A stretch of 64,000 nucleotides of DNA from Megascapheus bottae (GCA_024803745.1 JANJXV010000267.1:435001-499000); one strand, 5' to 3'. Shown: positions 1 through 10,590, counted from the first letter of the stretch. Notes: generated by a model from the letters alone, not told the origin. A program made the numbers and translations.

Positions 1-640
1 GAGAGTTTGTGTTTGTGTTTTGTGGATGGCTATCTCTGTTTAAGAAAGATAGAAAATATGTAAATATCTGTAAAAAAAACTTGATAAAATACGGAGAGAC
101 CTAAGCTCTTGAGGGAATCGGAAATGACAAGATTATTCACAGGCACGTTTATCCTTATGGATTCCTCAGCAAGTTTTAATTTTTTCAGTATTTTCTTTCT
201 TTTTTTGAACCAGTGCTAAGGATTTCTCTCAGGGACCAGGTGCTGCCAATTACTAATATTCTCATGGCTGCTACAAGAGGAATTGAGCCACAGTTCCACT
301 TTTGCCTTATTTATTCGTGCTTAACTGAAGATAAAGATTTCTATCAGTGACTTTCTTTCAGGGGCTGGATTCTAACGAGGATCCCCAGACCTCAGGCTTC
401 TCTATAGCTACAATTAACAATATGAGAACCCAGCACTGGGTTCCAATGCACAGGGCAAGAAATTGAGTGAATCTCTCAACTCCAATTAGCTATAATAAGC
501 TAGAAGTGAAAGACCAATACCTTTGAGGAAAAGATGCTGAGGGTTATCACACAGGCCCTATGAGTAAGCCCTAAACCCTGTACACATGTGTGCATGCACA
601 CATTGGCAGATACACACACACATGCACACACACAATATCT
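1..640. other. Non-coding, no recognised feature
   Basis: AT-rich sequence with a short CA-rich stretch near 611-640. I see no convincing exon, SINE or L1 here. It pairs with 35928-36546 of copy 2. Confidence 0.5.
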
Positions 641-834
641 CAGGCAATATTGTATTTTGAATTAATATCCAAAGATTGGACAAAGGATAGCAAGTAATAA
701 AATCTGTTTTTCTTGTCTACATTGAGGGAAAGGGATAAGTCACAAGATGCAGAAGCGAAGAATTCAGAGGCAAATGCTGTGAGTGAATAACTTGTAAAAA
801 GCACATTTCTTTTCTTTTCTTTTCTTTTGTTTTT

Positions 835-1020
835 TCTGCCATTCCTGGGGCTTGAACTCAGGGCCTGAGCACTGCTCTTGGCTTTTCCCAAGTCTAGCCC
901 TCTGCCACTTGAGCCGCATTGCCATATGGATTTTTATATCTGTGTGATATTAAGGACTCAAACCTAGATCTTCATGAATGCTAGGCAAGCACTCTACCAC
1001 TGGGCCAAACTCTAAACCCA
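835..1020 (-). repeat. tRNA/ID-like SINE
   Basis: In reverse complement it has the A-box-like stretch GTGGTAGAGTGCTTGCCTAG and a B-box-like GGTTTGAGTCC, followed by the second ID-like half. This is the same family as the element at 7155. A TTTTC-rich 5' edge is the reversed poly-A tail. Confidence 0.75.
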
Positions 1021-1253
1021 GATAAAGTATTTATAAATAGTCATCATCATCATATCAAAATATCCTTTCTCCTACAAACAATGAACACTTATCTATGTCT
1101 GTAAGACTTTTTTTTATGTCACCAATGCTTCTGTGATTTTCCCACTTGCATTTTTACAGATGACAGCACAGATATTCATCAGGAAGAAAAATTGATTACG
1201 ATACAGAAACCTAACAACGTCCTAGAAGATTGAAGTGAATACTATGTGCAAGA

Positions 1254-1445
1254 TGGCCTGGGTGTTTCATCTATTTGTAGAGTGCTTGGCTACCACACAA
1301 AAAGACTCTGGTTTGATTCTGGAGTACTATATACATAGAAAACGCTGGAAGTGGTGCTGTGGCTTGGTGGGACAGCTATAGCCTAAAGAAAGCCTAAGAA
1401 CAATGGTCAGGCTCTGAGGTCAAGTCCCAGGACTAGCAAAAAAAA
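1254..1445 (+). repeat. tRNA/ID-like SINE
   Basis: A degraded element of the tRNA/ID-like family: 'tagagtgcttggctaccac' head, 'ggtttgattctgg' B-box region, GTGCTGTGGCTTGG second half, and a short A-rich tail. It is also present at 36664-36848 and, inverted, inside each X copy. Confidence 0.7.
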
Positions 1446-1787
1446 TGTGCAAGAGGTAAAATGCAAGCTGAGAAGGCACTGTGAAGCAAAATGTCTTGTG
1501 AAGGGTAAGGGGAATAGTGACAGTTAAGTTTGGATCTTACCTAAGAAAGGCTCCTTGAGCCTGAGACCAGGCTAGCACTTACGCCTAGTTAATGACTTGG
1601 GATTTGAACAAAAAGGTGTGCTGTTTACTACATCCATATGTGAGGTGGGAAGGGAGATTCAGCCTCCAGTATGTCTTTGGGGAGGTCTTCTGTGAGCAAG
1701 GAGCTTTGGTCATTGGGCCTTGAAAGGTGACCCTACCTACCTCACAATGGAACAGAATATGGAACCCTGGTAACCAAGCCACTGCAT

Positions 1788-2033
1788 GTGACAACCAGCT
1801 CAAGCCAGCTCCCTTGGCCTGTGGCTCAGGAGGAAGAAAGATGTTGCTGTGCTGTTGCCAACGGTCAGGAGGCTCGGATCTCAGGCATGAGAGATATGGA
1901 TCTCTCACTTGAAGAAGTAGATTCTGGACCAGTGCCAAGCCAAAATTCCCGTATATCAGGCATTTCTCTAGGAAGAAAGCCAGGAAACTCCAGGGCAACT
2001 CAGATGAGGTATATTGAGAGGAAACCTATTTGA
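1788..2033 (+). pseudogene. Candidate 5' exon of the RalGDS-like pseudogene
   Basis: An open frame of 81 codons begins at an ATG. It is followed by possible splice donor sequence (GAG|GTATAT) around 2009, before the frame closes. The protein is Cys-rich near residues 18-22 (RCCCAVANGQ) and has ISLGRKPGNSRATQM near the end. It stands about 200 bp upstream of, and in the same sense as, the REM-domain exon, so I infer it is the preceding exon of the same gene. The frame stays open in copy 2 (37191-37436) and partly in the inverted X copies. I do not recognise it independently, and it could be a chance frame. Confidence 0.35.
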
Positions 2034-2231
2034 ACCCATCATCCTGCCCACACACTACAACCTTCTTGTGTACTTTCAAGTGACTATACTGAGATTAGAG
2101 TGTGTCATTTCCAATCTACTCTATTCCAATTCCTCAGTGTGAAGTGTGGTCCCATTCCTACGTTTGAAATATCCACTGTTTTGCCAACATAATGTGATGG
2201 TAAGTCAGCTCAGACTCTGAATGAGCCTTGT

Positions 2232-2386
2232 AACCTATGGATCCTGGAGGAAGGCCTGTTGGAGATGCTGCTGACAAAGCTGATCGCTGCCTACCAGAAA
2301 GGTGATCTCTTTTACGTGGGAAACTTCCTGCACAATTTCAAATAGTGGAGGACAATGTAGTAGTTGCTGGAAATTCTCTTGAAAAA
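2232..2386 (+). pseudogene. RalGDS-like REM (RasGEF_N) domain, first half, broken
   Basis: Read from 2238, the frame gives a run like GLLEMLLTKLIAAYQKGDLF, then YVGNFLHNFK, and ends LLEILLKK. This follows the RalGDS-family REM pattern of G-LE-L, a GD-YV motif, FL-TY and LL-KR. Three in-frame stops interrupt it (one after NFK, two after RTM). It ends at a good splice donor, gtgagt at 2387, near where the REM module meets an intron in family members. The donor argues for an unprocessed duplicate rather than a retrocopy. REM domains normally support the CDC25 RasGEF catalytic domain that activates Ral GTPases; I could not find that catalytic part here. The same three stops are in copy 2, so the gene broke before the duplication. 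Confidence 0.65.
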
Positions 2387-2819
2387 GTGAGTGTTCCCAC
2401 CCAAACCCAGGTTTGCTCACCCCTCCTGGCCAAGCCTTGGAATACTTGGATCCTCTCTGAGCCTGTTTGGTTCACTGGGGTGTTCACAGGGGAGCTAAGC
2501 ATGATACAAGTGCACAAACTACTTTATTAGGACTGGGACACCATGCCATTTCATTTCTCTCACAAGCTACTGGAGTCTCAACAGTGTGCTTACTGAGAAG
2601 TTGGATTTCAGGCATGAGTAAGTAGCTCCCAACTGCAGCCCTCACCTAGGTGACATCCTAGGAAATCCCATTTCCCAGTAAGAAATGAGGTGTCAGTACT
2701 AATGGCGGAGGCCTGTGAAATACTGGCGTCAGAGGAAAAGCTGGGGGCTGAATCACTTTTGAGCCATCAGGGAGGGATTGTGATAGCTTTGCCTGTTAGA
2801 ACCTGAAAGCCTTTACATT

Positions 2820-3050
2820 TTGGTGTGTGGTCCAGTGCTGCCACTTGAACCTGAACCCAGGTCTAAATACCATTCCTTTGGTGTTCAAAAATTAGCACTG
2901 TACCATTTGAGTCATAGGTCAAGTTCTGGCTTTTTGCTGCCTAATTGAAGACAAGTGCCTTTAGACTTTTACTGACTAGACTGGCTTTCCACTGTGATCT
3001 TCAGAGCTCAGCCTGCTGGGTGGCTAAGATTAGAGGAATGAGCATTTAGT
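2820..3050 (-). repeat. B1-ID composite SINE
   Basis: In reverse complement it reads through a B1-like head (cttagccacccagcaggctgag), the linker (gccagtctagtcagtaaaag), and a degraded ID-like tail. It lies between the two REM-domain pieces, as expected for an intron insertion. Copy 2 counterpart: 38224-38450. Confidence 0.65.
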
Positions 3051-3319
3051 TCTTTATTTAGAGCATTCACTTATTGATTTATTTAGAGCATTTACTTAGT
3101 TAATTTAAGGTGCGTTTACTTTGGACAGATGCATAGAGGACTCTCTCAGAAGCTTCTGGAAGTGGGGTGTAAAAGTCATCCTGTTCTCGAGTGTCTCTTA
3201 CCCTCCTCCCAGCACATAAGTGCACATCTCTGCAGGACAGCCACAGCATTAGAGTCCTGCAAGAAACCGGCTTTGGTAAAAGGCTCAGGATGGAGAGAGA
3301 GGGCTCTCACTTTCCTTGT

Positions 3320-3560
3320 ACCGAATGTGCCCACAGCATCATGTGTTCCATCTATACGATGTGAATGGACTTCTACCCCAGTGATTTCTACGAGTTCAAG
3401 AACTGCCACACCCTGACACAACTCAAGCTCTATATGAGGCTCCACATGCCGGCTTTGGACCTGCTCTTCTAAACACATACTTTTTGACCAGCTGGAGGAA
3501 TGTGCGACCAGTAAGACCAAGAAAAAGTAGAAGTCCTGGTGTGGGTGCCTCAGAGCCTGT
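3320..3560 (+). pseudogene. RalGDS-like REM domain, second half, broken
   Basis: One frame gives DFYPSDFYEFKNCHTLTQLK then LYMRLHMPALDL. It follows the RalGDS second REM segment (EDF-PPDF-CL-QL-YV-LNMPGSDL). After a one-base shift near 3475 the text resumes as HILFDQLEE, the counterpart of HLLLAQLE. In-frame stops occur before DFYPS and after ALDLLF. Together with 2232-2386 this covers most of a REM domain split by an intron. Downstream sequence to about 3960 should hold the linker and catalytic region, but I cannot recognise a RasGEF domain there. Confidence 0.6.
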
Positions 3561-3975
3561 GAGTAGGAAGCCCATGTGGTCTAGATATTGGTTGGCCCTT
3601 ACTTCTACAGAGCTTGGCAAAATGCCCTTTATGGGTGGTGTCAGCCAGGTAATGTCTGTCCTCTGAAAGGACTCGGGAATAAGCACTCATTAGAAAGACC
3701 CTACACCTCCTCAGTGTTCAGTCCAAATTCCAGTTCTACAGGTTCCTCCATTAGATCCTCATGGAAGATGAGTGACACTTCAACTTGCAGAGTCCACTCT
3801 GTCCACTCTGTACCTATTTCCATTCTTAGGTTTGGGTCATCGTGTAAGAGCTTATCCTGAACTCCGGATGAAAAACCCACCAATGGAGCTGGTGACTGAT
3901 GGAGAATGAGAATCATCACTGCACTCCAGAAACCATGGGCCTTCTGTAGAAATTACCAAACAGGTTTAGAGTCCT

Positions 3976-4501
3976 GTGGATATACCTTTTGCTCTGAACC
4001 CCATGTGTGACACAGTTGAACCTACAGATACTATGGAGGAAGAAAAAGAGCAGCCAGATTTCCTTCCGTTTCCTTTCACACTCCACCCAGAGTCAGTCCA
4101 TCTGAGTCAGAGTAACACTCCACTTATTGTGCAAGCTGAAGGGGCACACGCTGGGCTCATGGAAAATGTCCCCATGGGAAGCAGCAAGTGTACTCTCAAT
4201 ACTGGATTCATTGGAGGAAAGTGAATCCATCCTCACAGAATATCCAGACCCATCCATCTCACTAAAAGAGACTCAATCTCCATTCGACAAACCAGAATCG
4301 ATCCCCCTCTTAACTCAGGAAGGACATTCTGTTTCTCATGAGGAAGGAGACCCTTCTGAGGACTCTGAAGGAGAATTACTGTCTGAAGGCAACTTGGAGG
4401 CCAGTCTGGATTTAGAGCTTCCCTGTCCCCTTCCTAAAAAGACGTCTCTTTATCTTGCTCTCATGATTCTTGTCAAGTATTCATTGTATTTACTTTGCTA
4501 A
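3976..4501 (+). pseudogene. Possible 3' exon frames of the RalGDS-like gene
   Basis: Two overlapping open stretches (3976-4224 and 4127-4501) give acidic, Pro/Glu/Ser-rich text (for example MEEEKEQPDF, LSQSNTPLIV, HEEGDPSEDSEGEL) and end in a hydrophobic tail, LYLALMILVKYSLYLLC. Both frames also stay open in copy 2. The composition could fit a linker, but I do not recognise the family. Most differences between the copies that I can see change the amino acid, so there is no sign of constraint. Unknown; assigned to the pseudogene by position only. Confidence 0.3.
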
Positions 4502-4917
4502 CTATTAAACTCTCATTGTTAATATTATGGTGTGCAGTTCTTCAGTGCTTATTATACTGTGTTTTATTTTCCACTTATAATGTGAGACCTCAGACGCATA
4601 GGTCCTGGGTGGGCCAAAAACCAGACAGGTCTGGTCCCATAGAAGACAACCTTACTGGATATACAGGGAACTATGAAATGCATGGAATCACCAGGAATCC
4701 AGGCCAGGCCTCCATGGAAAGACAAGTCAGCTACCAAAGCTTAAGGCCAGAGCAGATGCCTGGAAATGTGTTTTGTCAATCGGGAGAAGTGCCAGAGTAA
4801 CTGTAATATTATGTGGGACTCTGTTCTGTGAGTTCAAGTCTGTTTATATATCCATTGTGCTTTGTACAAATATTTAAGAAAATTAAAACTCCACAATAGC
4901 ATCAAAAATCTACTTTG

Positions 4918-5105
4918 GCTTTGAATGTGGCCTAGTTGTAGAGTGCTCTCCTAGTATACAAGAAGACCTTGATTCAATTCCTCGGCACTGCATACACAGA
5001 AAAAGCAGATGGGGCACTGTGGCTCAGGTGTCAGAGTGCCACCCTTGAACAAATGTGGCCAAGGACAGTTCCTGGTCCCTCAGTTCAAGCCGCAGGACTA
5101 GCGAA
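4918..5105 (+). repeat. tRNA/ID-like SINE
   Basis: Contains 'gtggcctagttgtagagtgc', B-box-like 'gattcaattcctc', then the second half with GGCACTGTGGCTCAGGTG and 'cagttcaagccgcagg'. The tail is short. Copy 2 counterpart: 40319-40509. Confidence 0.8.
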
Positions 5106-5109
5106 ACAA

Positions 5110-5690
5110 GAAATCATACCATTTTCCACACATTTGGAAATAAATCTGTTTTATCTAACCCTACTTCTTTTTTGCCAGTCCAGAGTGTGTGCCACCAAGC
5201 CAAACTACTGGCCCCCAACCTTACTATTTTTAATCATTTAATTTTTTTACATAATCATATTTCATGCTGTCTGTATTAATAGCATAAACAGTATGCTTAG
5301 TGTAATAATGTTAAAGGTAAAACATAAGAAATTAATAACTAAAATTCCTTTTTTATTATTTTTATAGCATTACTACAATTTTATGAGAAAAATTACCTAG
5401 AATGTTTATTTTAGAGTTCAAGTAATCCATTTTGATAAATATATCAACCTACATCATTTATTTGAACACATTTTAAACTATTTTTTTCAGGAATGAAAAT
5501 ACATACATATTTGTTGTAAATGAAATTTATGACTTGGGGGGAAGGGAAAAAGAAAAGGGGGAAGGGGGTAACAGTTTTTACAAGAAATGTACTCATTACA
5601 TATGTAACAGCAATCTCTTTGTATATCACCTTGACAACAAATTTTTTGAAAAGTACAATGAGTTTAAATGTCTACTTTGGGCAGAATATT
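5110..5690. other. AT-rich non-coding, no recognised feature
   Basis: Very AT-rich, with homopolymer runs and a purine-rich patch at 5535-5570. Only short chance frames occur. I see nothing supportable. Confidence 0.4.
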
Positions 5691-5895
5691 TTTTTGCCAG
5701 TACTGGGCTTAGACTCAGGACCTGAGCACAATCGTTGTTTTTGTTTTTGTTTATTCTTAAGGCGCAAGTTCTATCACATGTGCCATAGCACCACTTTTAT
5801 CTTTTTTATCTATGTTGTGCTGAGGAATTGAACTTGGGTCTTCATTCATGCTCGGCAAGAACGCTTCCACTAGGCTTAACTTATGGCCCCAGTGG
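5690..5895 (-). repeat. tRNA/ID-like SINE
   Basis: Begins with the reversed tail (tttttgccagtactgggct) and ends with the reversed head. It includes 'gaattgaacttgggtcttca', the complement of the B-box region. Confidence 0.75.
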
Positions 5896-5984
5896 GAAGC
5901 AAGTTTTCCATAAAATATGTAGGAAATATGTACACTAAGGAAAAGCCATCAAAAATAGAAGAAAAATTATATACTTAGATAACG

Positions 5985-6365
5985 ACATGCCAGTATTATG
6001 GCAGATCTCTGTAATTCTAGCTTCAAGAGTGGCCTATTTGGACCGGGAGTTGGCTGGCTGAAGTAAAGTGCTATCCTTGAGCAAGCCCTAGGACAGTGCT
6101 CTGGCCATGAGTTGAAGCCATAGGACATGCAAAAAATAATAATTTAATGCCCGTGACTGGTGGCTCACCCTGGTAATCCTAGCTACCCTGGAGGATCGAG
6201 GTTCAAAGACGGCCCAGGCATAAAAATCTGTGAGAATCTTATTTCCAAATAATCCAGAAAATTCAAAATGACAATGTGCCTCAAGTGGTAGAGCTCTTGC
6301 CTTGAGCTGAAGAGCTTAAGGTAAACATCCAGGCCCAGAGTTCAAGCCCCATGAGTGAAAAAAAG
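5985..6365 (+). repeat. Two tandem B1-ID composite SINEs
   Basis: The first (5985-6140) is degraded: 'gtaattctagcttcaagagt' head and 'ttgaagccataggacatgc' tail. The second (6148-6365) is clearer: a B1-like 'actggtggctcaccctggta' head, AAATTCAAAATG linker, 'ttgccttgagctgaagagct', and an AAAAAAGAAAAAG tail. Confidence 0.75.
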
Positions 6366-6389
6366 AAAAAGAAAAAGAAAGCCCTTATC

Positions 6390-6679
6390 TAAGGCTGGAG
6401 TGCACACTAGTGGTAGTTTGCTTGCCTAGTATGCACAAAGCCCTGTGTTCAATTACTCTGTACCACTTACACCAAAAAAAAAGCTGGAAATGATCTCAGA
6501 AGGTTGGGTTCTGAGGATCACAGTTCAAAGCCAGGCCAGACACTAAAGTGCATGAAACTGTTTCTTCCACTTAAGCACCAGAACACCAGAAGTGACACTG
6601 TGGCTCAAGGTGTTTAAGGTTGTAGCCTTGAGCTGAAGAGCCCAGGGACACTGCCCAGGTGCACAATTAAAGTCTTACA

Positions 6680-6680
<1 letters not shown>
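6390..6680 (+). repeat. Partial ID-like SINE followed by a B1-ID SINE
   Basis: 6390-6480 is the first half of a tRNA/ID-like SINE with an A9 tail. 6480-6680 is the body of a B1-ID composite ending 'gtgcacaattaaagtcttac', immediately followed by the GA repeat. The order suggests one SINE inserted into the tail of the other. Confidence 0.7.
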
Positions 6681-6681
<1 letters not shown>

Positions 6682-6753
<72 letters not shown>

Positions 6754-6791
6754 GCAGAGAGACAGAGAGAGACAGAGAGACAGAGAGATAG

Positions 6792-6832
<41 letters not shown>

Positions 6833-6880
6833 CAGACCGACAGAGTCAGACAGAGACAGAGAGACAGAGACAGAGACATC
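6682..6880 (+). repeat. (GA)n microsatellite with GACA variants
   Basis: About 200 bp of GA dinucleotides with interspersed CAGA units, placed where a SINE poly-A tail would be. The paired tract in copy 2 (42090-42255) has a different length and interruption pattern. The Ser/Leu-repeat reading frame on the minus strand is an artefact of the repeat. Confidence 0.95.
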
Positions 6881-6884
6881 AAAC

Positions 6885-7430
6885 AGTCAGGCACTGCTGG
6901 CTGAAGCGTGTAATTCTACCTACTATGGAGGCTGAGATTGGAGGATCTTGGTTCAAAGCCCAAAGCCATCCCGGACACATATGTTTGTGAGACTTACATC
7001 ACCAATTAACTACCAGAAACCAAAAATGGAGCTGTAGAGGAAGAGCGCTAGCCTTGAGCTGAAGAGGTCAGGGACAGTCCAGGCCCAAAGTCCAAGCAAC
7101 ATGACGAATCAATAATAAAAAAAAGAAGATAGCTAATAGTAATGATGAATAATTTTGGGCTGGGAGTTTGGCCTAGTGGTAGAGTGCTTGCCTAGCATGC
7201 ACGAAGACCTGGGTTCAATTCCTCAATATCACATACATAGAAAAATGCTGGAAGTGGTGCTGAGGCTGAAGTGGTAGAGCCCTAGCCTTGAGAAAATATA
7301 AGGACAGTGCTCAGTCCCTGAGTTCAAGCCCAGGACTGGCCAAATCAAAAGTAGTAGAGCACTGGCATTGAACTGAAGATCTGAGGAACAGCCCAGGCAC
7401 AGAGTTCAAGCACCACAAACAACAACAACA
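6885..7430 (+). repeat. B1-ID SINE followed by ID-like SINE
   Basis: 6885-7110 is a B1-ID composite with an A-rich tail. 7155-7345 is the cleanest ID-like dimer in the window: 'gtttggcctagtggtagagt' head, GGGTTCAATTCC B-box, second half with GTGGTGCTGAGGCTGAAGTG and tail 'ggactggccaaatc'. A short third ID-like half (7350-7430) follows, ending in a CAA repeat. Confidence 0.8.
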
Positions 7431-7789
7431 AAATCTATGAAATGGCAGTGGTGGTTTTATGCTAAGCAAAAATAGAGTAGAAATTGGTAAAATACATATT
7501 TGTGTGTAAGCAAAATAGCCAGACTTATGCATTAGAACAGGATAGCAACTTGAAAAAAAATTTTGTTTTCCATCTCACTAGGTCCTGTCTCTTAATTTAT
7601 TCAAGTAAGTAAAATGCTGGGTTTTATAATCGTTGCTCTGAATATTAGAAAACCATAATATCTCTCATTAACCAACAAAGACCAGGAACTGGGGCTTCGT
7701 TGAAATGGAGAGTATCAGGCAAGAGAAGAAAAAATTGAAGTAAGAACTTGAAGTTCTTGATCCAGAACCTGCATACTAACAGAGCAGCA

Positions 7790-8005
7790 GCCTGGTGATG
7801 GTACCTCACACCTATAATCTTAGCTACTCAGGAGGCTAAGATCTGAGAATCAAAGTTTAAAGCAAGCCAAAGTACCCAGTTAACTGCCAGAAAAACCAGA
7901 AGTGGCACTGTGGCTCACAGATTAAAGCACTAGCCTTGAGCTGAAGAGCTCAGGGACAGTGCCCAGGCCCAGAGTTCAAGCCTCACAATTGACAAAAATC
8001 AAACA
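7790..8005 (+). repeat. B1-ID composite SINE
   Basis: B1-like head (ataatcttagctactcagga, ggctaagatctgagaatc), linker with 'actgccagaaaaaccagaag', then 'ttgagctgaagagctcaggg' and 'cagagttcaagcctcac'. Copy 2 counterpart: 43167-43370. Confidence 0.85.
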
Positions 8006-8219
8006 AGCAAACAAAACTCACAAAGAAGCCTGCAGACCACAGTGGTTCTGCTGAGTCTCTTCTCTATGGGGATCAGGAAACATTTCACTTTTTCTGTCTC
8101 TTCCCATCTCAACATTCATACTAAAATAAGACTGTGTTGAAAGTTTCAATTTATAAAAATGTTTTTCATGAAGCACCCTGAAATATTCATCGCTTATATC
8201 TCAATTGAAGATAGTTGAT

Positions 8220-8765
8220 TTGAGGCTGCATTGGTACAGTGCTAGCCTTGAGCAGAAAAGGTCAGGGATAGAGCTGAAGCACTCAGTTGAAGACCCAGTG
8301 CCAACACACCAAAGAAATTATGCACTTTATACATATTTTCTAATTTCTTAATGAATTTTTCAGTCTGTATAAATATAGGGTACATTCCTTGTTACTTAAG
8401 TAAGATTGCTCTTTTTTTTTCTTTTTGCCAGTCCTAAGGCTTGGACTCAGGGCCTAGACATTTTCATTGGACTCGCTTGCCCAAGGTGAGTGCTCTGCCT
8501 CTTGAAACACAGCGCCACTTCTAGCTTTTATTCTGAGTATGCGGTACCGGTGAATAGAACCTAGGTCTTCATGCATTCTAGGTGAGCACTCTACCATTAG
8601 GCTACATTCCCAGGCAGTGAGATTCCTCTTACAGTCATTGTATGTTCACAGAGTTTGATCTCACACACTGTAGGGCCCTGGTTGGCTTTGACCTGTGATC
8701 CTAAACCCTGAGCATCCTAAGTAGCTGAAATTAAATTGTGAGCCAGCATGATGACTTCCATTCTT
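8220..8765. repeat. Partial SINEs in both orientations
   Basis: 8220-8310 is a plus-strand ID-like half (gtgctagccttgagcagaaa). 8410-8620 is a minus-strand ID-like dimer, and 8625-8765 a minus-strand B1-like head (cctaagtagctgaaattaa). The three form a nested cluster, repeated at 43597-44140. Confidence 0.7.
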
Positions 8766-8834
8766 TTTTTCTACAAAAATATATGTAGTTATCTAAAATA
8801 TATCTATAGCTGAAAAAAATGAATCTCTCCCAAA

Positions 8835-9918
8835 CAAATCTTCAAAGAAACAACCATCCTATTAAAAGGTGGGCTAAAGACTTAAAAGAGTATTCTCTGA
8901 AGAAAAAATTAAAATGGGCTTTAGACACATGAAGAAATGCTCCATATCTCTAGCAATAAGGGAAATGAAAACCAAAACAACTTTGAGATTCCTCCTGACT
9001 CCAGTCAGAATGGCCATTATCAAAAAATCTAATAAGAGATACTGGTGGGGAAGTGACCAGGGGGGATCACACCTACACTGTTGGTGTGAGTGTAAACTCG
9101 TTCAACCACTAGGGAAAGCAGTGTGGTGGTTCCTCAAAAGCCTGAACATAGAGCTCCCCTATGATTCAGCAAATCCACTACTTGGCATCTACCCAATTGT
9201 CCAGAAAAAAGGACATTCTAAAGCCACTACCACAATGATGCTCATTGCAGCACTATTTACCATAGCAAATCTATGAAACCAACCCAGATGCCACTCAGTA
9301 GATGACTGAATCAAGAAGATGTGGTACTTATACACAATGGAATGCTATGCTGCCATCAGAAGGAAAGACATCGCCCCATTTGTAAGGAAATGGAAAGACT
9401 TGGAAAAATTCATATTAAGTGAAGCAAGCCAGACCCAAAGAAACATAAGCTCAATGGTTTCCCTCATTTGTAACAATTAGTTCACATCTAGGACTCTCCT
9501 AGCAGAGGATTACAATAACTCAAAAACCTAGGTATATAAGGTCATATAGGATGAGACTAAATGAAAGGATCTTTAGGATATGGGAACAAGAGCTATATCT
9601 TGTGTCATCGTTGCTTAATCTTGTGTGATTTTTGTCCTTAAACTACTATGTTATTTCTCATCTCTTATTTTGCCCTTTGGTTAATGTCAGATTGTTACTG
9701 TATCTGATTTTTCCCTGGCATATTGTATATATGTTTATTTGTTTATGTCAAATAGGAAAGGGAAGGGGGGAAACAAGATGATTGGGAAGGGGAGGGGAGA
9801 GGGAACTGGGGACAAAAACATGTGGAGTGGAATAAATGTGTGAGAAGTAATGCAGTCCACTACCTGTAAATGTAATCGTAACCCCTCTATACATTACCCT
9901 GAAAATAAAAAAGAGACT
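8835..9918 (+). mobile_element. L1 3' fragment (ORF2 C-terminus plus 3' UTR)
   Basis: Matches the end of L1 ORF2. The frame at 8914-9276 has [19 protein letters not shown], then the Cys/His region with [20 protein letters not shown] and IPLLG-type text. A TGA interrupts it after 'ALFTIANL'. The 3' UTR has a G-rich patch near 9760-9810 and an A-rich end near 9905-9918. It is older than the L1s at 14046 onward, judged by divergence. Copy 2 counterpart: 44225-45300. Confidence 0.85.
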
Positions 9919-9944
9919 ATAAAAATATCTGTAGAAAATGAGGC

Positions 9945-9986
9945 TGGATGATGGAAACAACCAGATGCCCTACTACAAAAAATGTG

Positions 9987-10037
<51 letters not shown>

Positions 10038-10590
10038 GGAATGATACATAGCCAACCGACAAGATAAAATAATGGCATTCTCGGGGAAGTGGATGAAAAG
10101 GAAAAAAATCATATTAAGTGAAGTAAGCCAAACTCAAAGGAACATAGGCCCAAGAGTCTCCCTCACTTGTCAAATTCAGTAGAAACCTTGGGCTCTGCTA
10201 CCAGAGATTTACAATAGAACAAAATCTAGAGACATCGTGACAAATAGTATGACACTAAATGTAAGGACCTCCAAGATAAAGAAACAAAACTCATATAATG
10301 AGTGATTGTTGTCCTTAATGAACTATGTGATCTCTTATCTCTTTTGCTATCCCTTGGTTATATCATATTGTTACAATATTTCACCTTGTTTTCTGATATA
10401 TTTCATATGTGCCTAATTGGTTATTTGAAATTGGATAGGGAAGGGGGGAAATGAACATGAGTGGGGGTAGGGGAAGGGAAATGGGGACCATATCATTACA
10501 TGGGGTATCAAAGTTTGAGAAGTAATGCACCTTCTATCTGGTGAATATAATGTAACCCTTCTATAAATTACAATAAAAATAAATACATAA
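9945..10590 (+). mobile_element. Second L1 3' fragment, with CA repeat inside
   Basis: Starts with text equivalent to the last stretch of ORF2 (gatggaaacaaccagatgcc), continues through 'ctcaaaggaacataggccca', then the 3' UTR with a GGGAAGGGGGGAAA patch and an A-rich end at about 10570-10590. A CA microsatellite (about 9992-10034) sits exactly where L1 normally reads TACACAATGG. Confidence 0.8.

Larger units (their letters stand above)
700..2065 (+). repeat. X segment, left (sense) arm of an inverted repeat
   Basis: Read in reverse complement, this 1.37 kb matches 17905-19272, and also 51717-53092 and 59141-60513 in copy 2. Here X runs on without a break into the RalGDS-like pseudogene, so this is probably the parental orientation. 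The inverted copies end exactly against L1 sequence on both sides. It contains two SINEs (835-1020 minus, 1254-1445 plus) and an exon-like frame (1788-2033). Confidence 0.85.

Noticed and set aside
1585..1998. 137-codon minus-strand protein-coding gene in X
   Set aside because: It lies antisense to the exon-like frame and is not kept as one frame in copy 2, where it splits into two short frames (36988-37197 and 37204-37401).
3176..3520. Minus-strand 114-codon gene (also 38580-38924)
   Set aside because: It is antisense to the RalGDS-like REM segment, which gives a recognisable match on the plus strand.
2238..4501. Functional RalGDS-family gene
   Set aside because: Three stops and a shift within the REM domain, and no recognisable catalytic RasGEF domain.
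6667..6894. Minus-strand Ser/Leu-repeat protein (also 42017-42271)
   Set aside because: It is a reading of the GA microsatellite; no sequence outside the repeat supports a gene.
7155..7345. tRNA gene
   Set aside because: A- and B-box-like words exist, but the sequence is an ID-like SINE dimer with an A-rich tail and no cloverleaf that I can complete; the family is scattered through the window.
9894..10112. Val/Cys-repeat protein on the minus strand (also 45268-45504)
   Set aside because: It is a reading of the CA microsatellite inside an L1 3' fragment.
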